DNA of 39,515 nucleotides from Planctomycetaceae bacterium (GCA_011525745.1 WYBU01000070.1:1-39515), one strand, 5' to 3'; counted from the stretch's first letter, positions 15,538-24,115 are shown. Program-made: numbers and translations. Notes: generated from the sequence alone by a model not told the origin.

Positions 15538-16121
15538 TCGACTCCGAATTCGCAGCAGAGATGTTGAAACTGTCAGCGTTGGCGTGCATCGGATGTGTTT
15601 ATTTTTTCCATGTTCGCCGTTCCGTGCGGCGAAACCTGTTTAGGGATGATCTATTTGCAATTCGAACAAGGGTGTTCGATCAAATGCTCGCTTGCGGCAA
15701 GCCGTTTTGCGACCCCGCCTATGTTCAGGTCCGGGACACGATCAACGGACTCATACGCTTTGCCGACCATCTGTCGCCAATCACGGCAACGATCCTGTGG
15801 CTGAATTCGAGGGGCTCTTCCATCAAGGAGGAACAGGTTCACAGCAACGATGCAGAGACCCAAGCGTTCGTTGACGGCGCCATCAATAGCGTAAATCACC
15901 GCTTGGCTCGTTACTTGTTTGTCTCGCATGCTACTGGAATCGCGTTGGTAACATTGATGATTCTTCGTGCGGCAATCCTAAGACGAGCGAAACCTTCCCA
16001 AGTATTCCTGGACAATAGCCCGATGCGCGCAATCACAAGCGATGCCCGGCTTGAGGGACGACAAGTGCGATTGGGATTGCGTGTACCTTCACAGATCGGA
16101 ACGGACCACGCGATTGCGTAG
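15534..16121 (+). CDS. Membrane-anchored protein, unknown, second of an overlapping pair
   Basis: The 195-residue product has a hydrophobic N-terminal segment (about 10-26), a soluble middle with RDDLFAIRTRVFDQML, AYVQVRDTINGLIRFADH and a Ser/Glu-rich linker, and a second hydrophobic segment (about 129-147). The pattern of an RDxLFxIR helix followed by a Y..vR..iNg.IRFA helix seems familiar from conserved hypothetical proteins, but I cannot attach a function. It shares the lower GC content and the 4-base overlap with the preceding gene. The pair sits between a metabolic gene and a converging lipoprotein gene (gap 16122-16201) and looks like a small inserted module. Confidence 0.6.
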   Translation: MIDSEFAAEMLKLSALACIGCVYFFHVRRSVRRNLFRDDLFAIRTRVFDQMLACGKPFCDPAYVQVRDTINGLIRFADHLSPITATILWLNSRGSSIKEEQVHSNDAETQAFVDGAINSVNHRLARYLFVSHATGIALVTLMILRAAILRRAKPSQVFLDNSPMRAITSDARLEGRQVRLGLRVPSQIGTDHAIA

Positions 16122-16201
16122 CGCGTCGCTATGTTGGTCGAGATCGTCTCATTGGTGACTCGACTCAAGAGTGAATCGATCAAGAACCACACAGCCGCAA
16201 C

Positions 16202-17152
16202 TCAGTCACGATCGATGTACAGGATGTACCGCTCCGCCGGCAACTGCGAGACGATCTGAACCAGCGCGCCTTGGCGCTTCTTCAGCCGCACCAGCACCGG
16301 ACGCGACACTTCCACCTGTCGGCCGGACTCATCCAGGAAGGTTGCCTGCACGATCAGCTTCGTGCTGCGCAGCGCCTCGACGCGGAACGACACCTCCAGC
16401 CGATCGCCGGCGTGCTTGCGCAGCTCGCGGCGCGACATCGTGATGCGTTTGGCGAAATCGTCCTTCGAGAATCGAACCTCGCCGCGCGGATCGGTTGAGC
16501 CCCAGCGCCGCTGCTCGGCCTCGACCAGGCGCTCCTGACGTTTCTGCTCCGTTTTCATGGCCCGCGCGACCGTTACGCCGCGCACGTCGAATTCCTCCGC
16601 GTGCGCGAAGACGCGGTTGCCCGAGGCGTCGAACAGCTCCAGCCCCAGTTGCGCCCGCCGGTCCGTTGGATCGTCCGCCGTCGGCGCCAACGTCAGCCGC
16701 GCCCGCAGATCATGTTCGATCGGCGCAACTTCGGGCGCTTCGCCGGCCGGTCCGCTCGGCGCCGCGCCGCCGTCGGGATGCCCCTCGGCGACCTGCGCTG
16801 CGGCCGTGACCCACGGACGCCGGTCGAATCGCAGCGCCCCGCCAATGCGGCCGTTGAGCAGCTCGGTGTAGCGGTCGATGAACTCGCCGGGCCGCGACAC
16901 GGGCAGATCGGTCGCGTTGATCCAGTCCGGCGGTGCGATGGTCCGGGCGCGATCGGCCGACTGCGCGGGCGGCAACTCCGCCAGCGCCGCCGCCGTGCCG
17001 CGGATGACGCGGTCCAACTCCCCCTCGCTCATGAAGCCGATCAACTCGTCGCCGGCCTCGGGTCCGTCGAAGTCGGGATCATGCGGGGCGCCGCAGCCGG
17101 CGGATGGAAGCAGGAACACGAGCGGCAGAAGGTGCGTGGCGGCCCATCGCAT
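16202..17152 (-). CDS. Predicted lipoprotein, function unknown
   Basis: The 316-residue product begins with a signal peptide, MRWAATHLLPLVFLLPSAGC, with Cys20 as the likely lipidated residue. The mature part has a segment NATDLPVSRPGEFIDRYTELLNGRI followed by beta-rich sequence, a basic helical patch (MKTEQKRQERLVEAEQRR, about 203-220) and a C-terminal beta region ending LPAERYILYIDRD. The region near PVSRPGEF faintly resembles outer-membrane lipoproteins of the LpoB type, too weakly for a name. It is divergent from the TetR-family gene (gap 17153-17279), which could regulate it. Confidence 0.65.
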   Translation of the reverse strand: MRWAATHLLPLVFLLPSAGCGAPHDPDFDGPEAGDELIGFMSEGELDRVIRGTAAALAELPPAQSADRARTIAPPDWINATDLPVSRPGEFIDRYTELLNGRIGGALRFDRRPWVTAAAQVAEGHPDGGAAPSGPAGEAPEVAPIEHDLRARLTLAPTADDPTDRRAQLGLELFDASGNRVFAHAEEFDVRGVTVARAMKTEQKRQERLVEAEQRRWGSTDPRGEVRFSKDDFAKRITMSRRELRKHAGDRLEVSFRVEALRSTKLIVQATFLDESGRQVEVSRPVLVRLKKRQGALVQIVSQLPAERYILYIDRD

Positions 17153-17279
17153 GGGCGCATCCTACTCCGCTGCGCCGCGATGGGACAAGCGCCGCGCCCT
17201 TGCCTGTCGCGGCGCCGCGTCGTACGAAGGCATGTGGCGCGGCGATCCCGGCCGTCCCGGACGCCGCCGGAGCCGATCT

Positions 17280-17894
17280 ATGGCCAAACGTCTGAAGGCC
17301 GACGACCGTCGCAGACAAATCCTCCAGACCGCGGTGCGCTGCTTTGCCCGCTACGGCTATCGCGGAACGACCACCGCCCAGCTCGCCCGCGCCGCGCGCG
17401 TCACCGAACCGATTCTCTACCGCCACTTCGAAAGCAAGCAGGGCCTGTTCCTGGCGCTGCTCGAACTGGCCGGGTCCGAGGCGATCCGCATCTTTCGCAC
17501 GGTCATCGGACCGATTCACTCGCCGGTCGAGCAGTTGCGGGCGCTGCTGCGCCTGAACCCGGCCGTCAGCGATCCGCGCCTGGCGGAGCTGTACCGCGTG
17601 GTGTTCAGCGCGCAGGCCGAGCATACCAATCCGCGCATCCAGGCCGCGCTGCGCGACCACTATCTGAAATACGTACAATTTCTATCGTCGATCATCGAGC
17701 AGGCGCAGAAGGCCGGCCAGGTGCGCCGCGACGTATCGGCCACCGGCTTCGCCTGGCAATTGATCCACGCCGCCGTCGGCTTCGCCATGATCAAGCCGCT
17801 GAATATCCCCGGCCACGCCACGCGCGAGTCGGTCGAGCAGACGATGGCGCTGCTGATGGAGCAGATCACCGCGACGGACGGAAAGCGTCCCTGA
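17280..17894 (+). CDS. TetR-family transcriptional regulator
   Basis: The 204-residue protein has the TetR N-terminal DNA-binding domain at about 10-56: RRRQILQTAVRCFARYGYRGTTTAQLARAA, then VTEPILYRHFESKQGLF. The C-terminal half is the helical ligand-binding and dimerisation region; ligand unknown. ATG 17280 places the helix-turn-helix at the usual distance from the start; the open frame continues upstream to 16878 but that sequence is antisense to the lipoprotein gene. TetR regulators often repress a divergent neighbour, here the lipoprotein gene starting at 17152. The 3' end overlaps the convergent yraN gene by 29 bases (17866-17894). Confidence 0.85.
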   Translation: MAKRLKADDRRRQILQTAVRCFARYGYRGTTTAQLARAARVTEPILYRHFESKQGLFLALLELAGSEAIRIFRTVIGPIHSPVEQLRALLRLNPAVSDPRLAELYRVVFSAQAEHTNPRIQAALRDHYLKYVQFLSSIIEQAQKAGQVRRDVSATGFAWQLIHAAVGFAMIKPLNIPGHATRESVEQTMALLMEQITATDGKRP

Positions 17895-18240
17895 TCCAGC
17901 GAATGTCCGTTTCCCCCGAATCGCTCAGCAGCACCGACACGGCGTCGAAGCGATAGGACGCCTTCGGTTGCTTGTGCCGGGCCAGCCAGGTCTGGGCGGC
18001 GCGGTGCAGGCGCTGCTGCTTGCCGAGTCGGATGCTGTCTTCGGGATCGGCGGCGGCGTCGCTCTCGCGCGTTTTGACTTCGAAGAAGATGATTGTGTTG
18101 CGCTCGACGCCGATCAGGTCGATTTCGCCCAACGGACAGGAGAAGTTGCGTGCCAGGATGGCGACGCCGTGGGACTTGAGGAATTTCTCGGCGGCGCGTT
18201 CGCCCGCGGCGCCGCGCCGGTGCGGCCACCAACGGGACAT
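17866..18240 (-). CDS. yraN: YraN/UPF0102 family nuclease-like protein
   Basis: The 124-residue protein has the UPF0102 pattern: an N-terminal helix GAAGERAAEKFL, then GEIDLIG (38-44) and FFEVKTR (52-58). Glu39, Asp41, Glu54 and Lys56 match the active-site layout of the restriction-endonuclease-like fold. The cellular role is not settled; a DNA-processing function is assumed from the fold. It starts 1 base after the rplS stop (18242), so it belongs to the rpsP-trmD-rplS operon, where yraN is often found. Its 3' end runs 29 bases into the TetR gene on the other strand. Confidence 0.88.
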   Translation of the reverse strand: MSRWWPHRRGAAGERAAEKFLKSHGVAILARNFSCPLGEIDLIGVERNTIIFFEVKTRESDAAADPEDSIRLGKQQRLHRAAQTWLARHKQPKASYRFDAVSVLLSDSGETDIRWIRDAFRPSR

Positions 18241-18241
18241 C

Positions 18242-18682
18242 TCACACGCCCGCCAGTGCTGCGCCGGACTCGCTGTTTTCGGTCGCGCCGCCGGCTTCCT
18301 CGCTTGCGCCCTCGGCCTCGGGTCCGCCGATCGAGACGCGCCGCTCGCGCAGCTTGCGGGCCTTGCCGACGCGATCGCGCAGGAAGTAGAGCTTGGCGCG
18401 GCGGGTCTTGCCGCTGCGGATGCGCTCGACGTCGACGACGAACGGCGAATGCAGCGGAAACACGCGTTCGACGCCTTCGTTGTTGACGATTCGCCGCACC
18501 GTGAACGTCGCGTTCATTCCCGCGCCGCGCCGCGCGATCACGACGCCGATAAACGGCTGAATGCGCTCTTTATTCCCTTCGCGTATCCGATAGGAAACCT
18601 TGACGGTGTCCCCGATTTCGAATTTCAACGCGTTCTTGCGCAGGTGATCCGTTTCAACGCCTTCAATCAGTCGATTCCGCAT
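18242..18682 (-). CDS. rplS: 50S ribosomal protein L19
   Basis: The 146-residue product matches bacterial L19: [67 protein letters not shown]19 sits at the interface of the ribosomal subunits. The family is usually about 115-120 residues; this protein has an extra acidic Ala/Glu/Gly-rich tail (about 118-146), as some planctomycete L19 proteins appear to have. The start overlaps the end of trmD by 20 bases (18663-18682), implying coupled translation. Confidence 0.95.
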   Translation of the reverse strand: MRNRLIEGVETDHLRKNALKFEIGDTVKVSYRIREGNKERIQPFIGVVIARRGAGMNATFTVRRIVNNEGVERVFPLHSPFVVDVERIRSGKTRRAKLYFLRDRVGKARKLRERRVSIGGPEAEGASEEAGGATENSESGAALAGV

Positions 18683-19400
18683 GGCTGTTACCTTTAGTCG
18701 TCTCGTCCCGCGTCGCGCTTCGGCCGTCCAACAGATCGGGCCTGCTTTGACTCGTGCGCCGCCGAGCCTGTTCGGCCCGCCAGCGGCGAATGTCTTCGTG
18801 ATTGCCGCTGAGAAGAACCTCCGGGACGGTCATTCCCCGGAAGTCGCGCGGACGCGTGTACTGGGGATATTCCAGTCCGCCGTCCGCGAACGACTCTTCC
18901 GCCAGCGCTTCTTCCGCTCCCAGAACCCCGGGACGCAGTCGCACGACTGCGTCCACCACAACCATCGCCGCAGCCTCTCCCCCGGAAAGCACATAGTCGC
19001 CGATGGACAACTCCAGCGGCGCAAGGCCCAGGCGAATACGCTCGTCGAACCCCTCGTATCGACCGCAGATCAGCAGCAGTCGCGGCCGTTTGGCCAGTTC
19101 CGACGCCAGGTTCTGGTCGAATCGCCGCCCCTGCGGCGTCAACAGGACGCGCGTCGCGGGACGCGAATCCTGACTTTCGATCGCCTCCACCGCCTCAAAT
19201 ATCGGCGGGCACATCAGCACCATTCCAGCGCCGCCGCCGAAGGGCCGATCGTCGACCCGTCCGTGCCGGTCGCGCGAGTAGTCGCGCAACGCGTGGCAGT
19301 GAATCGAAACCAGTCCGCCGCGCACCGCCCGTCCCAGGATGCTGGTCTCGAAGTACGGCCGACAGGCCTCGGGAAACAACGTCAAAACGTCGATTCGCAT
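18663..19400 (-). CDS. trmD: tRNA (guanine37-N1)-methyltransferase TrmD
   Basis: TrmD methylates N1 of G37 next to the anticodon with S-adenosylmethionine, preventing frameshifts. The 245-residue protein starts [11 protein letters not shown] and contains RPFGGGAGM (52-60), [13 protein letters not shown] (109-121) and the knot motif [13 protein letters not shown] (132-144), which forms the trefoil-knot cofactor site. ATG 19400 was chosen because it begins the conserved sequence; the frame runs on to 19463. It lies 63 bases after rpsP and overlaps rplS. Many bacteria have rimM between rpsP and trmD, but here they are adjacent. The C-terminus (about 215-245) is polar and variable. Confidence 0.95.
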   Translation of the reverse strand: MRIDVLTLFPEACRPYFETSILGRAVRGGLVSIHCHALRDYSRDRHGRVDDRPFGGGAGMVLMCPPIFEAVEAIESQDSRPATRVLLTPQGRRFDQNLASELAKRPRLLLICGRYEGFDERIRLGLAPLELSIGDYVLSGGEAAAMVVVDAVVRLRPGVLGAEEALAEESFADGGLEYPQYTRPRDFRGMTVPEVLLSGNHEDIRRWRAEQARRRTSQSRPDLLDGRSATRDETTKGNSHAESTD

Positions 19401-19463
19401 CCGCGCGCTCGTGTCGGTTGTGCGGACGCATCCGGGGCCGGCGTCGGCGCGGCGACCGGACAA

Positions 19464-19739
19464 TCATTTGGCGGCCGGCGCCCCGGTCGGCCGGGCGATG
19501 CCCGCCTTTCTGAGTAACGAGGCAACGGTCGGTGAGGGCTGCGCCCCCTGCGACAGCCAGTATTCGATGCGGTCTCGCTCGAGCTTCAGCGCCTTGTCGT
19601 TGGCGCGCTCGACGGGATCGTAATAGCCGAGTTCTTCGATGACGCGTCCGTCGCGCTTGACGCGGCTGTCAACGGCGCTGAGCCTGAAGAAGGCCCGGTT
19701 CTTGCGCCCCAATCGCTTAAGTCGTAATTTCACGGACAT
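19464..19739 (-). CDS. rpsP: 30S ribosomal protein S16
   Basis: The 91-residue product is a standard S16: MSVKLRLKRLGRKNRAFFRL, then GRVIEELGYYDP and ERIEYWLSQGAQPS-type sequence, ending TVASLLRKAGI. S16 is an early-binding small-subunit protein. It is the first gene of the rpsP-trmD-rplS-yraN operon transcribed leftwards. No strong Shine-Dalgarno site precedes ATG 19739. A 6-bp hairpin in the leader (19783-19803) could be a regulatory or promoter-proximal structure. Confidence 0.96.
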   Translation of the reverse strand: MSVKLRLKRLGRKNRAFFRLSAVDSRVKRDGRVIEELGYYDPVERANDKALKLERDRIEYWLSQGAQPSPTVASLLRKAGIARPTGAPAAK

Positions 19740-19782
19740 CGTCGGTCGTTACTCACTTTCGGTTGCGCAAAGTCAAAACAGT

Positions 19783-19803
19783 CGCCTCGTCCTGAATGAG
19801 GCG
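19783..19803 (-). promoter_or_regulatory. Small hairpin in the rpsP leader
   Basis: CGCCTC (19783-19788) pairs with GAGGCG (19798-19803) around a 9-base loop, 44 bases upstream of the rpsP start. It may be a leader structure of the ribosomal-protein operon. The stem is short, so chance is possible. Confidence 0.2.
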
Positions 19804-19930
19804 AGCCCCTAATGATAACTCATTTGGCCTGCGCGGCAAGGCGTTGCGGGGCGAATCGTGGGCACAAATCGGCCTTTCACACGGTGGCAATGACCGAACA
19901 CAAACATTCCAATGCCAACGTGCTTTATAG

Positions 19931-19957
19931 GACCTATTCGACCTATGGGACCTATCA
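19931..19957. repeat. Three copies of a 9-base GACCTAT-containing repeat
   Basis: GACCTAT occurs at 19931, 19940 and 19949 with exact 9-base spacing, each followed by two variable bases. It lies in the AT-richer gap (19740-20095) between the divergent rpsP operon and the signalling cluster. It could be an operator array or a simple-sequence remnant. The rest of this gap shows no gene. Confidence 0.5.
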
Positions 19958-20095
19958 CGCTATGATCTTCCGTTGAGGCAAATCGTGCGCACTCGTGCCC
20001 TGCGACGAATGGGAGCAGAATCTTCAATACTCCAACCCGATCAACCCGATACCTAGATGTTGTGAAAATGGGCTGATTAGATAGAATACGAAGAC

Positions 20096-20749
20096 ATGGA
20101 TCCGTCGCAACCAAACGTAATGGAGGCGTCCGAACCTGCCTCGTTGAAGAAGGCGGCTCTCAAGGCCCTCGCGCCGACGACCACGGAAATCAAAACCGTC
20201 TTTACGACCGGTGAGGTCGCCGAAATCTGCAAGGTCTCGCAGCAGACGGTCATTCGCTGCTTCGACAGCGGGCGGTTGAAGGGGTTTCGCGTCCCCGGAT
20301 CGAAGTTCCGCCGGATTCCCAGGGATTCGTTGATCGCATTCATGAAAGCCAACAATATTCCGCTCGAGAACCTCCAATCCGGCAAGACGCGTGTGCTCAT
20401 CGTCGATGACGAACCCGGCGTTGTCGACCTGTTGCGCGATATCCTCACGCGCGATGGCCGGTACGAGGTGTTCACCGCGTCCAACGGTTACGACGCCGGC
20501 CTGATGACCGCGCAGGTGCGCCCCGCGATCGTCCTGCTCGATTACATGCTGCCCGATATCAACGGGTCCGTCGTCTGTCAGCGGATTCGATCCGATCCCG
20601 AGATGGCCGGCGTGAAGATCATCATCATCTCGGGCGTGGTGCGGCAGACCGAAATCGACCAGCTTATGACCGCGGGGGCCAACGCGTTCCTGAAGAAGCC
20701 GTTCGACATCGCGCAGCTTTTTCAGGCGATGGCCGACGTGACGGCATAG
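20096..20749 (+). CDS. Response regulator with N-terminal excisionase-type HTH and C-terminal receiver
   Basis: The 217-residue protein reverses the usual order. An N-terminal MerR/excisionase-like winged helix (about 35-90: FTTGEVAEICKVSQQTV, GSKFRRIPRDSLIAFM) is followed by a complete receiver domain (about 98-215). The receiver keeps the acidic pair Asp104-Asp105, phospho-acceptor Asp149 (VLLDYMLP), Ser179 and Lys201 (FLKKPF), so it should accept phosphate. It probably binds DNA in response to a kinase. The next gene is an HDOD-histidine kinase, the natural partner candidate, 64-124 bases downstream on the same strand. The first 30 residues are a variable, Ala/Lys-rich lead-in. Confidence 0.85.
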   Translation: MDPSQPNVMEASEPASLKKAALKALAPTTTEIKTVFTTGEVAEICKVSQQTVIRCFDSGRLKGFRVPGSKFRRIPRDSLIAFMKANNIPLENLQSGKTRVLIVDDEPGVVDLLRDILTRDGRYEVFTASNGYDAGLMTAQVRPAIVLLDYMLPDINGSVVCQRIRSDPEMAGVKIIIISGVVRQTEIDQLMTAGANAFLKKPFDIAQLFQAMADVTA

Positions 20750-20873
20750 CGTTCCGTGGTCAAGGCGACGCCGTCGACATCGGCGTCTCCGTCCCAGGAA
20801 AAGTCTCGCCGCCGTGTCGTTCTCAACCGGCAATCATCAGACAGGATGCGCTCCGATTTCCTCGCAAGCCACG

Positions 20874-23153
20874 ATGCGTGAACCCGGTTCATCCGCGGCG
20901 GCGACATCCGTCGTCGACGCGCAGCAGGTCGAGCGCGTGCTGGCCCAGCTTTCGTCGCTGCCGACGCTGGCGCCGGTCGCGGTGCGATTGCTGACGCTCA
21001 CCGCGCGCGTAGACGCCGATCTGGGCGAGGTCGTTCGGCTGATCGAGTCGGACGCGCCGCTGGCCGCCCGCGTGCTGTCCGAGGTTCAGAAGGCACATCG
21101 CGGCATCGAAGCTCGATCGGTGACGCTGCATCGAGCGGTCGCGCTGCTCGGGCTGAATCCGATCCGCCAGATCGTGCTGATGTCCAAAGTGCTGGAGGTC
21201 TTCGGTGCGCACGATGCGCGCAGCGAGGCGCTTTTCGACCGTCGCGCGTACTGGAAGCACTGCCTCGCCGCCGCCTGCGTCGCGCAGGGCCTGGCGGCAC
21301 ACGCATCCCCGCCGTGCGATCCCGACGCGGCGTTCCTCGGCGGACTTTTGCATGATTTGGGCAAGGCGGCCTTCGACGCCTGCATTCCCAAGAGCTACGA
21401 GCGCGTGCTCAGCGAGGCCGAACGCCGCCGCTGCGATCTGCTGCTGATCGAGCGTGAAATCCTCGGCACCGATCACACGGTCGCCGGGCGGCGCGTGGCC
21501 GAGCGCTGGCGTCTGCCGGGCGAACTGATCGAGTGCATCTGGCTGCACCATCTGCCGCCCGATGCGCTGCCGAGCGGTCTGCGCGCGCCGGAACTCGTGA
21601 AGCTGGTCTGGCTGTCCGACTTGCTCGTCCGCTCGCATCACATCGGCTCATCCGGCAACTCGGCCGCGGGTCCGCCGTTGGAAGAAGCCGCCACAATGGC
21701 GGGCGTTCCGGCGGGGGCCTGCCGGGCGGTGCTGGCGACGCTGCCCCAGGCGATCGAGGACCGTGCTTCGTGGGTGGGGCTTGAGGACGTGGCCAGCGGC
21801 CAGTTGTATCTGGAGGCGCTGGCCCAATCGACCGGCGAGCTGGCGCGGCTCAACGAAGACATCCGCGCCCGCAACGAGCGGCTGACGCGCACGGCCGACT
21901 ATTTCCGCGCGGTTCATGCATTGAATCACGATCTTCCGTTCGGCGCGACGCCGGGCGAAGCCTGCCGCACCGCGGCGGCGGCGCTGGGCAGCGCGCTGGG
22001 GATCGAACCGGTGCTGGTCTATGTGCGCGAGCCGGGCCGCGCCGGCGCGATCGTCAGCAGTTCGCTCGACGCCGAGGAACTCGTGCTGTCGAACCCGCCG
22101 GGTTGGTCCGACGGCGCCGTGGCTCAGGAAGAGCGCGCTGCCGAGACGATGGCCGCCGGCGGATTGTGGATCGCGCCCGTGTCGCCGGCCCTGCGGCCGT
22201 TGTGCGACGCGCATCGGGCGTTGCTGGGCGATCGGCCGGTTTGGCTGCTGCCCATCGTGCGCGGTCGCGAATGGGTGGCCGGCGCGCTGTTCGCGGCGGA
22301 CGCGATGCAGGTCGCACATTGGCGACATGAAACATCAGAATTACAGGCGCTCTCGGCGGCGGCGGCCTTCGCCATCAGTCACGCGCGGACCCGCCTGGAG
22401 TCGGCCCGGCTCCAAGAAGGGTTGGCTTGGGCGCAGCAGCGCCTGGCCGCGGCGCAGTCGGAACTGGTCGCGGCGCGCGGTCTGCGCATGACGGCCGAGA
22501 TGGCGGCCGGCGCGGCGCACGAGCTGAATACGCCGCTGGCGATCATCAGCGGACGCGCCCAGTTGCTGCGCGAACGGACGACCGACGCGACCATCCGGCA
22601 GTCGCTTGAGGAGATCGTCGCGGCGTCTCAGCGGGCCGGCGAGATCATCAGCGACCTGATGGAGTTCGCCGAGCCGGGCGAGGTGCGGCCGGAGTCGATT
22701 GCGACCGCCGCGTTCCTGCCGCCGCTGATCGAGGAATGGCGCGGGATCGAACCGCAGGCGGTGCGCATCGAACTGGACCAGGCCGTGAGCCTGGCCGACG
22801 CCGTTTGCGACGCGTCGCATCTGCGCGGCGCGCTGCACGCCCTGTTGCGCAACGCGATCGAAGCCCTGCCCGAAGCGGGGGGCCGCGTCTTGGTCAAGGC
22901 GTGGACCGACCTGACCGATGACTCGGTTGTCATCGAGGTATCGGACAATGGACGCGGCATGACGCCCGAGGTGCGTGCCCGCGCGTTCGACCCGTTCTTT
23001 TCGCATCGGCCCGCCGGCCGCGGTCGCGGCATGGGCCTGCCGCGGGCGCTGCGCTGGATTCGGGCCAACGGCGGGACGCTGAGCCTGGATTCGACGCCCG
23101 GCGGCGGAACAACGGCGCGCATCCGGCTGCCGGCCGCGAAGACGACCGTCTGA
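20874..23153 (+). CDS. HDOD-GAF-like sensor histidine kinase
   Basis: The 759-residue soluble protein joins three parts: an HDOD domain (about 15-240, with LLHDLGKAAF around His160, an HD-like pair), a coiled-coil linker and GAF-like region (about 290-510), and a histidine-kinase core (about 535-755). The kinase has the H-box AAHELNTPLAI (His549), N-box LLRNAIEAL (Asn660), G1 DNGRGM (about 691-696) and G2 GRGMGLP, so it should be active. There are no membrane segments, implying a cytoplasmic signal. HDOD domains occur in bacterial signalling proteins, often without phosphodiesterase activity. ATG 20874 was preferred; an in-frame GTG at 20814 would add 20 residues. The kinase is followed after 20 bases by a degenerate receiver gene. 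Confidence 0.85.
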   Translation: MREPGSSAAATSVVDAQQVERVLAQLSSLPTLAPVAVRLLTLTARVDADLGEVVRLIESDAPLAARVLSEVQKAHRGIEARSVTLHRAVALLGLNPIRQIVLMSKVLEVFGAHDARSEALFDRRAYWKHCLAAACVAQGLAAHASPPCDPDAAFLGGLLHDLGKAAFDACIPKSYERVLSEAERRRCDLLLIEREILGTDHTVAGRRVAERWRLPGELIECIWLHHLPPDALPSGLRAPELVKLVWLSDLLVRSHHIGSSGNSAAGPPLEEAATMAGVPAGACRAVLATLPQAIEDRASWVGLEDVASGQLYLEALAQSTGELARLNEDIRARNERLTRTADYFRAVHALNHDLPFGATPGEACRTAAAALGSALGIEPVLVYVREPGRAGAIVSSSLDAEELVLSNPPGWSDGAVAQEERAAETMAAGGLWIAPVSPALRPLCDAHRALLGDRPVWLLPIVRGREWVAGALFAADAMQVAHWRHETSELQALSAAAAFAISHARTRLESARLQEGLAWAQQRLAAAQSELVAARGLRMTAEMAAGAAHELNTPLAIISGRAQLLRERTTDATIRQSLEEIVAASQRAGEIISDLMEFAEPGEVRPESIATAAFLPPLIEEWRGIEPQAVRIELDQAVSLADAVCDASHLRGALHALLRNAIEALPEAGGRVLVKAWTDLTDDSVVIEVSDNGRGMTPEVRARAFDPFFSHRPAGRGRGMGLPRALRWIRANGGTLSLDSTPGGGTTARIRLPAAKTTV

Positions 23154-23173
23154 TCGCGCTGTTGAGAGTTCTC

Positions 23174-23746
23174 ATGAACGATCGCCGTTGCGTGATCTGC
23201 ATGGACGCTCCCGAGAAGTATCTGCTCGTCCTGCGCGACGGCGTAGCGGCGGCGCGGCTGGCCACGCGCATTGCCGCCGACGGTGCGACGGATGTGACGA
23301 TGGCCTCGTCGCTTGAAGCGGCGCGGCGGTTGATGGAGTCGGCGCGGTTCGACGTCGTCGTGGCCGAAGCCGACATGCCCGACGGATCGGGGTTGTCGCT
23401 TTTTCTGCGTGAAACCGGCGGCGCGGCGGACGCCGACCGCTTCCTGTGGACCGATCAGCCGACGGCGGAGCAGGCGCTCGAAGCGCTGCGGCTGGGCGCG
23501 GTCGATGTCTTTACCCATCCGCATGAACCGGACGAAATACTGCTGCGCTTGCGCCGCGCGGCCGAGGCGCGGCGGCGGCGACGGCGCGAAACGCTGCGCC
23601 ACGCCCGGTTGCGCGAGCTGTCTCGCCGCATCATCCGCGACCGCCGGGAGGTGCGCAAACAGGTCGACCTCGTCTGCCGCGACCTGGTCGGCGCTTACCG
23701 CGAGCTGGCCGAGAAGGTCATCGGGTTAAGCCGCGAGGATGCGTAA
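23174..23746 (+). CDS. Degenerate receiver-domain protein with C-terminal coiled coil
   Basis: The 190-residue protein has a receiver-like fold at about 4-130 (FDVVVAEADMPDGSG, ALRLGAVDVFTHPHEPDEIL) and a strongly basic helical tail (about 128-190, with six Arg in a row) likely to form a coiled coil. By spacing to CheY, the phospho-acceptor Asp57 is Glu65, Thr87 is kept as Thr93, and Lys109 is His115. It therefore should not be phosphorylated normally; Glu may mimic the phosphorylated state. ATG 23174 has GAGAG 5 bases upstream. It starts 20 bases after the histidine-kinase stop and is surely in its operon, perhaps as an adaptor or antagonist. Confidence 0.75.
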   Translation: MNDRRCVICMDAPEKYLLVLRDGVAAARLATRIAADGATDVTMASSLEAARRLMESARFDVVVAEADMPDGSGLSLFLRETGGAADADRFLWTDQPTAEQALEALRLGAVDVFTHPHEPDEILLRLRRAAEARRRRRRETLRHARLRELSRRIIRDRREVRKQVDLVCRDLVGAYRELAEKVIGLSREDA

Positions 23747-24115
23747 CGGTCGCGCTTGTGGTGACGCGGTCCGCGGTTGTGATAGATTCGCCCCCGCGCG
23801 CATGCACGCAGCCCCCATCTCCAACATCACCGGATCATCGCCATGGCGTAGCGCCGTTTCAATACCGCCTGACCTCCCGTAGTCGCGCCATTTCAGTGCG
23901 AGCCAACCCCGGGCCGAAGGCCGTGACCCCGATGGGGACATCATTCATCCATCTTGCTGCCGAGAATCACCTTCACGTCCCCAATGCCGTTGAGGGAATC
24001 ACGACAAAAAGACACGCACACGCAACGGCAGCATCTTCTGACGTCATAGACAAAGCTGAGGCACAGGTGGATTCAAACTACAAGAGTCGCCGCACTCTTT
24101 GGTGGCCGGTTTCAG

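Noticed and set aside
16202..17152. Naming the lipoprotein as LpoB-like
   Set aside because: The resemblance is limited to a short segment and cannot support the name.
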